Positions 16,885 to 26,225 of a DNA stretch of 64,000 bases are shown in pieces. The DNA comes from an uncultured Ectothiorhodospiraceae bacterium (GTDB lineage: Bacteria; Pseudomonadota; Gammaproteobacteria; S012-40), in assembly GCA_945787715.1 (NCBI GenBank), contig CALZJE010000010.1, forward strand, positions 1 to 64,000, given 5' to 3'. The stretch's first letter is position 1, and each line of letters starts with the position of its first letter. The translations under genes were made by a program, and so were the position numbers. A model generated the notes under the pieces. The model saw only the letters and a list, made by a program, of their open reading frames with translations, ran no database searches and was not told where the DNA came from.

Positions 16885-18180
16885 TCAATCCAATACGAAC
16901 ATTTCAACGCGACGATTCTTTGCACGACCAGAGTCCGTCTCGTTATCAGCAATTGGCTTGGTAGCACCTGCGCCTCTAATAATTAGTCTAGACTCTACAA
17001 TACCTTGCTCAAGAAAATATGTTTGCACTTTTTTAGCTCGCTCAATCGAAAGTCTGTTGTTTACGGCTGCTGGTCCAATATTATCAGTGTGACCAACAAT
17101 TTCAATTTTTTCACTAGGATGTTGTTTAAGGCGGTTGGCAATCTCAGTTAGTGTTTGCTGTGTTTCTTCACTTAAGCCAGTTGATCCAAAATTAAAATTA
17201 TAATCCCGTGTTTCCACAATTTGACTTAATGCACAGCCATCTTGTCCAACTGATGTAGTTTTGCCAGTATTTGCACATAAATCTCTAACATCTGCAATAC
17301 CATCATTATCAATATCCGGCTCACAACCTGTTGCATCCACAATTGATCCAGAACTGGTACCGCTACACTTGTCAAGGTAATCAGCGATTCCGTCACCGTC
17401 AATATCGGTCGGGCAACCCATGGAATCGATAGCAACATTTCTCGGCGTGTCATTACAATGATCAAGATTGTCAGGGATCCCATCATTGTCCAGATCTCTG
17501 ACTTTAACAACTACTGGTACTGGCTCAACTTTTTTAATTTCTTCTTTAGGTTCTATAGCTTCTACTACAACAGGTACTGCGAGTGCCGCTAAAGGCGCTG
17601 CTTGTTTCGCCTTACTACCCAAAGGAATAACTAATGAAAGATTCACTAAAAAGTCGCCAAAACGATCTTCTTTTGGAATACTATTGTCATCATTATCAAC
17701 ACGGAAACGTGCATCACCACGCAGACTTATTCCGTAGTCATTTAATACTTTCATTGCTCCCAGTCCAATCTGTCCCATTAAATTGGTATTACGTTCGCTA
17801 TTAACTTTGGTATTTAGAGCTCCGATTCCCACCAAGCCATAAGGTGAGAAACTTGCGTTCCTGTTAAAAAAATATAGGCCGTCCAATGACATGCCAGTTT
17901 GTTTATAGGATGAATTACTATTATTTGAATCCAGGCTATCATAAACACCGTTTAGTTCCAGATTCCAATGCTTAGATAAAGGTTTACCCACACCTAGTCC
18001 AAAACCAAAGTCATCATCGGCATTTCGGTCATTATCCGCAATGATATATGACAAAGAAGGAGTAACATACCATCTATCATCGAACTCATTAGCAGCAAAC
18101 GATTGACTTTGAGCAAGTGCGCCAAACGCAAATAATATTGATACAAAAGTGTACTTAGTTTTCACAGTTAAGATCCTCAT
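16885..18180 (-). CDS. OmpA-family outer membrane protein with TSP type-3 repeats
   Basis: The 431-residue protein has a signal peptide (about residues 1-29, ending QSFAAN). An eight-strand OmpA-like barrel follows at about 30-193 (WYVTPSLSYI, GFGLGVGKPLSKHWNLEL). Then come a Pro/Val/Glu linker, three calcium-binding thrombospondin type 3 repeats at about 228-312 (DLDNDGIPDNLDHC, DIDGDGIADYLDKC, DIDNDGIADVRDLC), and a C-terminal OmpA peptidoglycan-binding domain at about 320-431 with VGHTDNIG, NNRLSIERAKKV and NRRVEM. The barrel anchors it in the outer membrane, while the C-domain binds diaminopimelate in the cell wall. The layout matches OprF-type proteins. It is monocistronic. Confidence 0.93.
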   Translation of the reverse strand: MRILTVKTKYTFVSILFAFGALAQSQSFAANEFDDRWYVTPSLSYIIADNDRNADDDFGFGLGVGKPLSKHWNLELNGVYDSLDSNNSNSSYKQTGMSLDGLYFFNRNASFSPYGLVGIGALNTKVNSERNTNLMGQIGLGAMKVLNDYGISLRGDARFRVDNDDNSIPKEDRFGDFLVNLSLVIPLGSKAKQAAPLAALAVPVVVEAIEPKEEIKKVEPVPVVVKVRDLDNDGIPDNLDHCNDTPRNVAIDSMGCPTDIDGDGIADYLDKCSGTSSGSIVDATGCEPDIDNDGIADVRDLCANTGKTTSVGQDGCALSQIVETRDYNFNFGSTGLSEETQQTLTEIANRLKQHPSEKIEIVGHTDNIGPAAVNNRLSIERAKKVQTYFLEQGIVESRLIIRGAGATKPIADNETDSGRAKNRRVEMFVLD

Positions 18181-18516
18181 TTGTTGATGTATTGAAGGAT
18201 AGAGGTTAATTGACGACTTTTATAGGGCTTCTAATTCGAATTTACAAATATTTACACTTTTACTCAGGAATTAAAATATACCCAAAGTCACGGAAAATTT
18301 AGTGAATGTTTTGACTTGTTAGCTTTTCGCTCTCTTTAACGTTCCACTCACTATCGAATAGTGTGAATTAATCGTGGCGCTATCTTTCATAGTGTATTAA
18401 CGGTGGAATAGTCATTATTGCACGCCTGTGAAAATCTATCTCAGAGGGAAGCAGGTTCAGTGGCTTTTTTATGTTTACATTGCTTCGAATGTTTCAAGTA
18501 ACAGCATTTGTTAATC
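18181..18516. other. Intergenic region upstream of the OmpA-family gene
   Basis: These 336 bases hold the presumed minus-strand promoter and leader of the OmpA-family gene and the 3' side of rlmF. No gene or strong hairpin is seen. Confidence 0.45.
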
Positions 18517-19488
18517 TCATTTCCAACGTTCCTGAGCCCAGGATTTTTGTTGATCCTTTGTCAGAAAACTCCAAGCAATGAGCCGACTTATCTTTTGCCC
18601 TTGGCTCATTTTAATGACTTCAATTTGATTCACCCCTAGTTGTGTTAATCGTTTTTTTAACGGGCGAATATTTTCGCTTTTAGAAATCAAGCTGGTAAAC
18701 CAACAAACTTGCTGAGAATAATTTAAACTTTCTTTAGCCATTTTTTTTAAGAAACCAATTTCTCCACCAGGACACCAAAGCTCTGCCTTCTGACCACCAA
18801 AATTGAGTTTGACCGAACTTTTGCTCAACTTACCCTTACTGAGATTCCGTAGTTTACGTTGACTACTGGCTTGCGCCTCTGACATTGATGAATGAAATGG
18901 AGGGTTGCATAATGTGAGATCAAATCGATCTTTATCTTTAATAATTCCTTTAAAGATCGCTTTCTTGTCATTTTGCAATGTCAACATAATGAGCTTACTT
19001 AAACACGCATTGGATTCCACAATCAAGCTAGCCGCTTTAATTGAAACTGGATCAATATCTGTCGCAATAAACTGCCAGCCATAACTTTGGCTGCCAATAA
19101 TGGGGTAAATACAATTAGCACCGGTGCCTATATCCAGCACTTTAACTTTTTTACCTAAAGGTATTTCACCTTCACAACAAGTAGCCAGAAGGTCAGCGAG
19201 ATAATGAATGTAATCCGCACGCCCAGGGATAGGTGGACAAAGATAACCTGCAGGAATATTCCAGTTTGTGACATGATAATAATGCGCTAGCAAAGCTCTA
19301 TTCAAACAAAGCACTGCTTTGTCATCACTAAAGTCTATGGTTTTATCCCCTTTAGGGTTTGCTTTGAAATAAGTTTTTAACTCAGGACAAGCTTTACTGA
19401 GAGCAACGAAATCATAACGCCCCTTGTGAGGGTTTCTTGGGTGAAGCACTTTTTGCTTTATTAGTTCTCCCTTGTGTTGGCCTGCCAT
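18517..19488 (-). CDS. rlmF: 23S rRNA (adenine(1618)-N(6))-methyltransferase
   Basis: The 323-residue protein matches RlmF throughout: LHPRNPHKGRYDF at the N-terminus, NWNIPAGYLCPPIPGRADYIHYLADLL, the SAM-binding LDIGTGANCIYPIIG at about 116, and the N6-adenine methyltransferase motif LCNPPFHSS at about residue 197, where NPPF positions the adenine amino group. It methylates A1618 of 23S rRNA during ribosome assembly. The C-terminal part (WFTSLISKSENI, QGQKISRLIAWSF) is also family-typical. It stands alone, followed upstream by the intergenic repeat at 19516. Confidence 0.95.
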   Translation of the reverse strand: MAGQHKGELIKQKVLHPRNPHKGRYDFVALSKACPELKTYFKANPKGDKTIDFSDDKAVLCLNRALLAHYYHVTNWNIPAGYLCPPIPGRADYIHYLADLLATCCEGEIPLGKKVKVLDIGTGANCIYPIIGSQSYGWQFIATDIDPVSIKAASLIVESNACLSKLIMLTLQNDKKAIFKGIIKDKDRFDLTLCNPPFHSSMSEAQASSQRKLRNLSKGKLSKSSVKLNFGGQKAELWCPGGEIGFLKKMAKESLNYSQQVCWFTSLISKSENIRPLKKRLTQLGVNQIEVIKMSQGQKISRLIAWSFLTKDQQKSWAQERWK

Positions 19489-19515
19489 ACTTTCATTGAA
19501 TCCCAGTTAAACAAG

Positions 19516-19582
19516 ATATTAATAAATCGGAAATAAAGGATACCTGCTGAATTATACACGCTGTAAATATGTCCTTATAAGC
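19516..19582 (+). repeat. Dispersed intergenic repeat, copy A
   Basis: Positions 19516-19553 match 35925-35962 at about 35 of 38 bases (ATATTAATAAATCGG, AATAAAGGA, CCTGCTGAATT). The adjoining 19543-19582 matches, as its reverse complement, 35980-36019 (TTATAAGGA, ATATTTAC, TTCAGCAGG). It is non-coding, lies upstream of rlmF, and is followed by the hairpin at 19588. Confidence 0.7.
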
Positions 19583-19587
19583 TTGAC

Positions 19588-19605
19588 GGCAGCATCCATG
19601 CTGCC
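19588..19605. repeat. Perfect 8-bp hairpin GGCAGCAT/ATGCTGCC
   Basis: Arms 19588-19595 and 19598-19605 with a CC loop. The same GGCAGC core forms hairpins at 16803-16820 and 33513-33541. The rest of 19489-19804 holds no gene. Confidence 0.65.
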
Positions 19606-19804
19606 AACAGTATAACCGATATCTTTCGATAAACCAAGTGCTTCTTTAGTTTATCAAGATGCGTATGAAAATCAGCAATGGAAGAAATATAATCATAATA
19701 TCGAGCCCCCGATAATATTCAGAGAATTGGTAAAATTGTAGTATGGGGAACCAACCCGAATATTTTATGAATTATCCGGGTCAAGAGTATCTATGCGAAT
19801 TATT

Positions 19805-21370
19805 TTATAAAACAGCTTTTTCTCCAACGATGCGCATATCTCTCGGTTCTCTTAGTTTAAATTCAGCCGGTGCTTGGTGAATATTACATAAACCTGCGTT
19901 ACTCATGAGTTTACCTAAGCTATTCGGCGTATATCCCCATCGATGATTCATCAGTGGATCTTTCCATGCTGGGTCACCGTAAAAAACCCACATAGTTCGT
20001 TGTCCTTCCGGGCCTTCACCAGAAGCAACATCTGGATTTTTTAGAAATTCTTCACAAGCAGAGATCAAATTGGGACACTCTAGAATTAGCTTGCCACCAG
20101 GTTTTAACACTCTAATCCACTCATTCAGTATGTCATCCACTTCCCATCGCCAAAAATGCTCAATGACGTGGACACTTAATACTTCGTCTACACTATTTGA
20201 TTCGATCATAGACAGATTATGAAGATCGCATAGAATATCCGGTTTTTTTCCCTTCCGACTTTCTGCCACATCGATGTTAATATAGCCGGGTAGAATTTTG
20301 TCTCCGCAACCTAAGTTCAATTTTTTAGAACTGACTTCTGCTTGAATTGATGTGCGGGGAGTATTTTTAATCAGATTTAGAAATATTGATTCCCATTGTT
20401 GGCCAATTTTTTTAGGGTTGAAATTATCTGCAACATATTTTTGACCTTTTTCGATACGCTCTCGTGTTAATTGGGGATTATTTACACACCATAAAATTCC
20501 TTCAAGAATATTTTCCGTCAACACTGCAGTGTCAATAAACTCAAGATAGGAAGGTAGAGGATATGCAACCACCATTTTCCCAGCATACAGCGATTCGGTT
20601 AATCGATTATTACTCTTAAGTAGTTTTGATTCATTGTCATTACTCGGTATAACAACAAGGTCGGTATTTTTTAGCGCTTCCCATACAGAATCAATTGACC
20701 AATTAGAGAAATGGACATTAATCTTTCCCTTCTGAGCTGCATTGTATTGATCAAATATTTCGCCCATATTTTTATTTACATCTAGAGATATCACATGTAA
20801 ATCGAGCGAAATTGGCATTGTCGAAACCGAAATTTCTCTAAGCAATTGGTCTAAAGTATCGAAGTTTGTCGGTTGCCCGAACCACAAGAGTTTTAATGGA
20901 ACAGATGGAGAAAACTCTGGATGATAAGATATGCCTTCTATGGGATCTGGAATAATTTCGATGCAGGCTGAAGTATGTTGATTGACAATTGTTGCCAACT
21001 GAGGCGTTGCTGTTGTCACCATATCTGCCATGCTTAGGACTTTTTCAACAAACTTCTTTTCCAAATTGGATGAAAAAGGATTGTCGCAAAAATCTATTAT
21101 AATGAGTTTTCCTAAAGCTTTAGCTTTCTCTGCAACACTCGCACACTGATCATTAAATATTTTTGAAAAAACGACAATATCTGCAGTATTAATTTCATTA
21201 TCTATATTGATATTTTCTTTTTTATCAATCACTACAACATTGATATTATATCCTACTTCAATTAAGGCATAGGCGGGAATCAAACAACGATAACGAGCGC
21301 TTGCTAGTGGAGATGTGTACCGCCCATTTTTTTCTACAAGTTTGTTAGTGATGACCCAAGTAATATTCAT
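19805..21370 (-). CDS. Glycosyltransferase fused to a SAM-dependent methyltransferase
   Basis: The 521-residue protein joins two enzymes. Residues 1-335 resemble a GT-B glycosyltransferase (group 1 type): SPLASARYRCLIPAYAL, ADMVTTATPQLATIVNQ, IPDPIEG, LLWFGQPTNFDTL, LVVIPSNDNESKLLKSNNRL and YPLPSYLEF. Residues 350-521 are a class I methyltransferase with KLNLGCGDKILPGYINIDV (SAM site), VLSVHVIEHFWRWEV and RVLKPGGKLILECPN. The methyltransferase half resembles enzymes that modify polysaccharide ends. A protein that adds a sugar and then methylates it, perhaps capping a surface glycan, is an inference. No other glycan genes are adjacent. Codon use looks like its neighbours. Confidence 0.85.
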   Translation of the reverse strand: MNITWVITNKLVEKNGRYTSPLASARYRCLIPAYALIEVGYNINVVVIDKKENINIDNEINTADIVVFSKIFNDQCASVAEKAKALGKLIIIDFCDNPFSSNLEKKFVEKVLSMADMVTTATPQLATIVNQHTSACIEIIPDPIEGISYHPEFSPSVPLKLLWFGQPTNFDTLDQLLREISVSTMPISLDLHVISLDVNKNMGEIFDQYNAAQKGKINVHFSNWSIDSVWEALKNTDLVVIPSNDNESKLLKSNNRLTESLYAGKMVVAYPLPSYLEFIDTAVLTENILEGILWCVNNPQLTRERIEKGQKYVADNFNPKKIGQQWESIFLNLIKNTPRTSIQAEVSSKKLNLGCGDKILPGYINIDVAESRKGKKPDILCDLHNLSMIESNSVDEVLSVHVIEHFWRWEVDDILNEWIRVLKPGGKLILECPNLISACEEFLKNPDVASGEGPEGQRTMWVFYGDPAWKDPLMNHRWGYTPNSLGKLMSNAGLCNIHQAPAEFKLREPRDMRIVGEKAVL

Positions 21371-21845
21371 TTATGTCATTCCATTTAGTACATTTCAATA
21401 GCCATGGATTATAATCGCATGTAGTAAATCACTGCTGATTTCGATTTTAACTTTTAACCTTAATTAATCAGTTGACTCACGATTTATAGCACAATCATTT
21501 GATTTGCTTAGCTATATGAAAAGTATTTGATTCACCAACCAGGTGAACGCAAAACTTTTCATTACGCTAATCAAACCAACTGTTTGCAATCTAAAATATG
21601 CAAATATTAATCCTAATTACAGTATGAGTTATTACAGACAAGTGGTTTATACTTCTTACCGTGTAAAGTTGTCATTCGCAGTTTATTTTTGCTAGAGTTG
21701 AAAAGACCAGAAATGGCCGTTGCTTATAGTTGAAAAAACATGACCAACATTAGATCAAAAATACGGTATGCCCGTAGAACGATGTGTACGACAAAATCTG
21801 ACTATCCATTGGTTACGTCTATTACTACATCCTTCTTAGTAACTG
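21371..21845. other. Divergent intergenic region, no gene recognised
   Basis: The 475 bases between the glycosyltransferase fusion and the hybrid kinase should carry both promoters. I see no open frame with a ribosome binding site and no strong hairpin. Confidence 0.45.
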
Positions 21846-24800
21846 ATGAGAGCCACTTTCAATCCCATGAAAAGTAGCAGTTCAGCGAATACAGTTCGTG
21901 CAAGATTTACTGATATTCTAACTAAATATATTGGTCTAGTAACAACATTAATCATTGGTTTTATTTTATCCATATCCGTTTTTTTTCTGGCACAAAGCTG
22001 GGAAGAATCAGAAACCCAGCGTTTATTTGATTCCAGCGCGCAAAACCGCTTGGCCACGCTACAGACCGATATTATCCGCCACCAGGAAATGGTCAAATCC
22101 ATAGCAGACCTGTTTTCCTCTTCACAAAACAACGTTAGCCGCAAGGAGTTTCATGCCTTCGTACAGCGAGCCTTGTCCCGTCAAGTGAGCATTCATGGAT
22201 TAGGATGGAATCCTTTGGTTAAGCATTCCGAACGAGAACAATATACAAAAAAAGCACATCAGGAAGGATTTAGCGATTTCCAAATCACAGATTTAGACTC
22301 CAACGGTAAAAAAGTAAAAGCTGCGAATCATGATGACTATGTTGTTGTCTATTACTTAGCCCCTCATGCCGGAAATGAAGAAGCAATGGGCTTTAATATC
22401 GCTTCGCACCCAGGGCGACTGGAAGCCATACAACAAGCACGCGATTCGGGGAAAGCTGCTATTACCGAAAGGATAAAGTTAGTTCAGGAACAGGGAGATT
22501 CCTTTGCTTATCTTATATTTGTCGCAGTCTACCAATCAGGTCTAGTTCCAAATACCATCGCTGAGAGGCGTAAAGAATTTGCTGGACTCGCAGCTGGGGT
22601 ATTTCGTTTCAATGATTGGTTGCCATTTGCGATGAAGGATATGCCGCCTGTTGGTATGGATGTCTTGATACTGGATCAATCTGCGCCCATTGATAAACAG
22701 TTTCTTCATTTTCATTCCTCTCGAACACGAGATGAAGTCTTCCAGCCAACACCACAAGACCTCAAAAAAGCTGAAAATAGCCTCCATTGGCAAACCACAG
22801 TTAACATGATGGGCCGCGATTGGTCATTTCTATTCATACCTGCACCTGCATTCTTTGAGAAACACCGGGCGTGGTTTCCTTGGTCAGTACTCGTGGCAGG
22901 ACTGTCATTTATGGTCTTACTGACACTTTTTCAGTTCACTAGAACTCGACATACGGCCAGAATGACAAGTACACACGTTGAATTGCTCCGCGAAATCACT
23001 GAACGTAAAACAATGCATGCGGCCTTAAGAGAGGGTGAGATACGTTACCGAGCTCTGGTTGATTCAAGTCCCGACTGGATCTGGGAGATCGATTCCAACA
23101 AGGTCTACACTTACGCCAGCCCTAAGATGCATGAACTTTTGGGCTATCAGCCTGAAGAGGTGCTCGGTAAGACGCCATTTGAACTAATGCCTCCAGCAGA
23201 TGCTGCACGACTTAGTGCTATCTTCGCTGAAATCTCTGCAAACAAGCGCTCCTTTCACAACTTGGAAAACACCAATCGCCATAAAAATGGTCAACTTGTG
23301 ATATTGGAAGCCAGTGGTGTTCCGATTCTTAGTGAGTCAGGAGAGCTGCTGGGCTATCGTGGTGTAAATCGTGATATTACCCAACGTCTAATGAATGAAT
23401 CTGAACTCAGAGCTCAGCGTGATTTTACTGACACCGTACTCGATGCAGCTGGTAATATCATTGTTGTACTCGATCTGGAGGGTCGATTTGTCCGTTTCAA
23501 TCGTGTTGCAGAAGAGCTTACCAATTACTCGATTGAAGAAGTGCTTGGTAAATATGTCTGGGATCTGGTGATCCCCGAGGAGCAGCAAAACGATGTTAGA
23601 AAAGTATTCAATCATCTACGAAATGGCAAAGCTGACATTGTTAGCCAGTATGAAAATGAATGGCTGACCCGTGATGGTGGCCGGCGCCTCCTTCATTGGC
23701 ACAACTCGGTGCTGCAAGATGACGATGGAAATATTAGCCATATTGTTGCGATGGGTTACGATATTACTGAAAAGAAAAGAGCCGAAGCGGAACACGAACG
23801 ACTTCAGCGTGAGCTGCAACAAGCGCATAAGATGGATTCACTAGGACAGTTGACCGGTGGTATTGCGCACGACTTCAACAACCTGCTGGGGATTATTAGC
23901 GGCTACTCGACCCTTTTACTCGATACATATCATGATAAGGGAGATGAAAAGCTTGCTAAGTATGTGGGTCGCATCATAGACGCGGGTGATCGCGCCGCCA
24001 AACTCGTTGCACAAATGCTCGCCTTTAGTCGTAGTGATCAAGCCGATGATATGCCGATCCAGTTTGAGCCATTGCTCAGGGATGATCTCAAGATGCTACG
24101 CTCTACCTTACCCAGCACCATCGAGATCATTACCGAGATCGAACCGGATCTACCCAATGTACTGATAAATCCAATCCATCTTCACCAAATCCTAATGAAC
24201 CTCTCAATCAATGCTCGCGATGCAATGCAGGGGGTTGGACAGCTTAATATCAAACTTGGTTGGGCACATAATCTCGATACTGAATCCCAGATTTCTCACA
24301 AGCCCGTAAAGGGTGATTGGGTTGAATTGAGCGTCAGTGATACCGGTTCTGGTATCGAGTCAGAAACGGCAAAGAGCATTTTCAATCCCTTTTTTACCAC
24401 CAAGGGAGTAGGAAAGGGAACCGGTATGGGGCTGTCGGTAATCTATGGCATTATGGAAAGACACAGGGGACACATCCTGTTGGAGAGTGAACCAGGCAAA
24501 GGCAGTACCTTCCGAATGCTCTTCCCCCCCATCGTTAAGAAGCAGCACAAATTGGAACAAGATAATCAAGGCACTGTAGAACTCCCTAAGGGTGAGGGCT
24601 CAGAAATTCTAATAGTTGATGATGAATTGAGTCTAGGGATATTCATGGCTGAACTTGTAAAGGCCAGCGGTTATAAAGCACTATCTATCACAGATAGTAC
24701 TGAAGCATTGGCACTATTTCAGAATGAACCGAATCGATTCTCTATGTTAATCTCCGATCAAACCATGCCCGTGATGACGGGGATAGAGCTGATTAAAAAG

Positions 24801-24965
24801 CTGAGGGAAATCCGTCCTGATTTACCAGCCATCCTTTGCACCGGTTACAGTGACAAGGTAGATGCCATAATGGCAACAAAGATGAATATCGTCTATTTCG
24901 AGAAACCGGTTGATAGTAAGAAGATGTTATTTAAAATTGCTGAGTTGCTAAATGCGGATGCTTAA
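21846..24965 (+). CDS. CHASE-PAS-PAS hybrid sensor histidine kinase with receiver
   Basis: The 1039-residue hybrid kinase starts with a membrane helix (about 30-52). A periplasmic CHASE domain (about 80-290; DLFSSSQNNVSRKEFHAF, LGWNPLV, ASHPGRLEAI) follows, then a second helix at about 347-368. Cytosolic PAS domains lie at about 400-515 and 525-640. HisKA has His675 in GGIAHDFNNLLGI, the HATPase carries NLSINARDAM, DTGSGI and GTGMGLSVIYGI, and a receiver domain holds the phosphorylatable Asp971 in LISDQTMPVMTG with Lys in FEKPVD. The HDFNN type kinase core with a fused receiver suggests intramolecular phosphate transfer. Extracellular ligands sensed by CHASE domains are usually small molecules. 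Starts at 21846 or Met8 (21867) are equally possible; neither has a good ribosome binding site. Confidence 0.93.
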   Translation: MRATFNPMKSSSSANTVRARFTDILTKYIGLVTTLIIGFILSISVFFLAQSWEESETQRLFDSSAQNRLATLQTDIIRHQEMVKSIADLFSSSQNNVSRKEFHAFVQRALSRQVSIHGLGWNPLVKHSEREQYTKKAHQEGFSDFQITDLDSNGKKVKAANHDDYVVVYYLAPHAGNEEAMGFNIASHPGRLEAIQQARDSGKAAITERIKLVQEQGDSFAYLIFVAVYQSGLVPNTIAERRKEFAGLAAGVFRFNDWLPFAMKDMPPVGMDVLILDQSAPIDKQFLHFHSSRTRDEVFQPTPQDLKKAENSLHWQTTVNMMGRDWSFLFIPAPAFFEKHRAWFPWSVLVAGLSFMVLLTLFQFTRTRHTARMTSTHVELLREITERKTMHAALREGEIRYRALVDSSPDWIWEIDSNKVYTYASPKMHELLGYQPEEVLGKTPFELMPPADAARLSAIFAEISANKRSFHNLENTNRHKNGQLVILEASGVPILSESGELLGYRGVNRDITQRLMNESELRAQRDFTDTVLDAAGNIIVVLDLEGRFVRFNRVAEELTNYSIEEVLGKYVWDLVIPEEQQNDVRKVFNHLRNGKADIVSQYENEWLTRDGGRRLLHWHNSVLQDDDGNISHIVAMGYDITEKKRAEAEHERLQRELQQAHKMDSLGQLTGGIAHDFNNLLGIISGYSTLLLDTYHDKGDEKLAKYVGRIIDAGDRAAKLVAQMLAFSRSDQADDMPIQFEPLLRDDLKMLRSTLPSTIEIITEIEPDLPNVLINPIHLHQILMNLSINARDAMQGVGQLNIKLGWAHNLDTESQISHKPVKGDWVELSVSDTGSGIESETAKSIFNPFFTTKGVGKGTGMGLSVIYGIMERHRGHILLESEPGKGSTFRMLFPPIVKKQHKLEQDNQGTVELPKGEGSEILIVDDELSLGIFMAELVKASGYKALSITDSTEALALFQNEPNRFSMLISDQTMPVMTGIELIKKLREIRPDLPAILCTGYSDKVDAIMATKMNIVYFEKPVDSKKMLFKIAELLNADA

Positions 24966-25069
24966 GCTGTATTAGTTAAGCCATGCAAAAGCATTTGGAT
25001 TTAGAACTTAGGCAACTGTACGGTTCTTTAGAATGTTACCCACCGTCATCCATTTTTTCGAGACTGTGA

Positions 25070-25703
25070 TTAAAACTGTCTCTATTTGGTATCACTCAGG
25101 TAATCAGTCGCCGCGTGCTCACTCAATTAAATTACAGTATTGGTCAATCTAGAGGATACCTCACTGATCCTTATAAAATCATCAGCCGAGTAGACCCATC
25201 GATAGGAAATACTATTGACTATCTCACTGAAAACCGCCCTGACAGTCGATTACGTCAAGCAATTTTCTGGAAAACTGTTTTTCATCTGCCGTCAGATGTC
25301 GTACATCTGAGTTATCGTTATTATTGGGACGACTGGTCAATCACAGCGCATACTGCAGAAATTAAATACCGATTCAATATTGGTGACCATTTTTATTTCA
25401 TGCCAAACTTCCGATATTACAAACAGACCGGCGCCAAGTTTTTCAAATACAGCATATTGAATGGTTCACAACTTCCTGATTATGCCAGTGCAGATTTGCG
25501 ATTAGCACCCATGCAATCAACAACTAAAGGCTTGAAAGTGGGCTATAATTTTAGCGGCAATACTGAAGTTAGCTTCAGAGCTGCGTATATGCAGCAATGG
25601 GGAGAGAGATCCTTCTGAAGCCGTTGGTATCCAACGTCAACTGGATCTTTTTCCCAATCTGGAAGCAACCATGTATACCTTCGAACTATCAATGGATTTT
25701 TAA
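25070..25703 (+). pseudogene. DUF3570 family outer membrane protein, 5'-truncated and frameshifted
   Basis: The frame from 25070 reads LKLSLFGITQVISRRVLTQ and then a beta-strand-rich segment (QSRGYLTDPYKIISRVD, RQAIFWKTVFHLPSDVVHLSYRYYWDDW, FYFMPNFRYYKQTGAKFF) typical of the C-terminal half of DUF3570 proteins. A stop codon (25067-25069) precedes it, so the N-terminal half and signal peptide are gone. At about 25610 the frame shifts, and the true C-terminus continues in another frame as EAVGIQRQLDLFPNLEATM to the terminal Phe and TAA at 25701-25703. An outer membrane protein that once accompanied ApbE and thioredoxin-like genes is the likely ancestor. Confidence 0.75.
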
Positions 25704-25760
25704 TTTAATCCGAGAAATTACAAATCGAACTGTTTCATGATTCAACAATATCCAATTTAA

Positions 25761-25904
25761 ATAAAAGCCCAAGATCAATACTGGCGATGTTGTTTTACCG
25801 TTATGGCTAGTCCTTGTGAATTGCTTTTTGAATTTAACGCAGAGATTCGTGTTTTATTAGGCTTAGCACTGTCTTGTGCTACCGAAACACCAAATAAGCG
25901 CTGA
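25761..25904 (+). pseudogene. ApbE-like (FAD:protein FMN transferase) N-terminal relic
   Basis: A 47-codon open stretch reads DQYWRCCFTVMASPCELLFE, NAEIRVLLGLALSC and stops at TGA 25902. MASPCE after an aromatic segment is the characteristic start of ApbE enzymes adjacent to DUF3570 genes. No flavin- or metal-binding part remains. Its place 57 bases after the DUF3570 relic supports a decayed operon. The match is short and judged by eye. The remainder up to 26225 shows no other gene. Confidence 0.45.
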
Positions 25905-26225
25905 GTTAAAAGGTCCATCAAAATATCATATAGAGGCATGCGCTCTTTCAAGCCTACATAGTAAGATAGTGGCACAAACATTCTAGATTTTTTAGCAAAA
26001 TTTTCCCAATACCATCCTAAAAACCGAAGATTTTACATTCATGCTGCCATTCGACGTGTATTGAATGACATAGTCCAGCATGCTCCCAAATGTCGCTATT
26101 TCTTACAACTAGCTCAAAGTAATATTAATATATTTTCATATATGCTTGTTTATTAATCAAGTTATATAATTGGCCTTATATTTGCTTGTTGTATATTTTT
26201 TAAGCAAATTCTCGGGGTTGTCGTT

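Noticed and set aside
25775..25981. 68-residue minus-strand frame
   Set aside because: It overlaps the ApbE-like relic on the plus strand and resembles no family.
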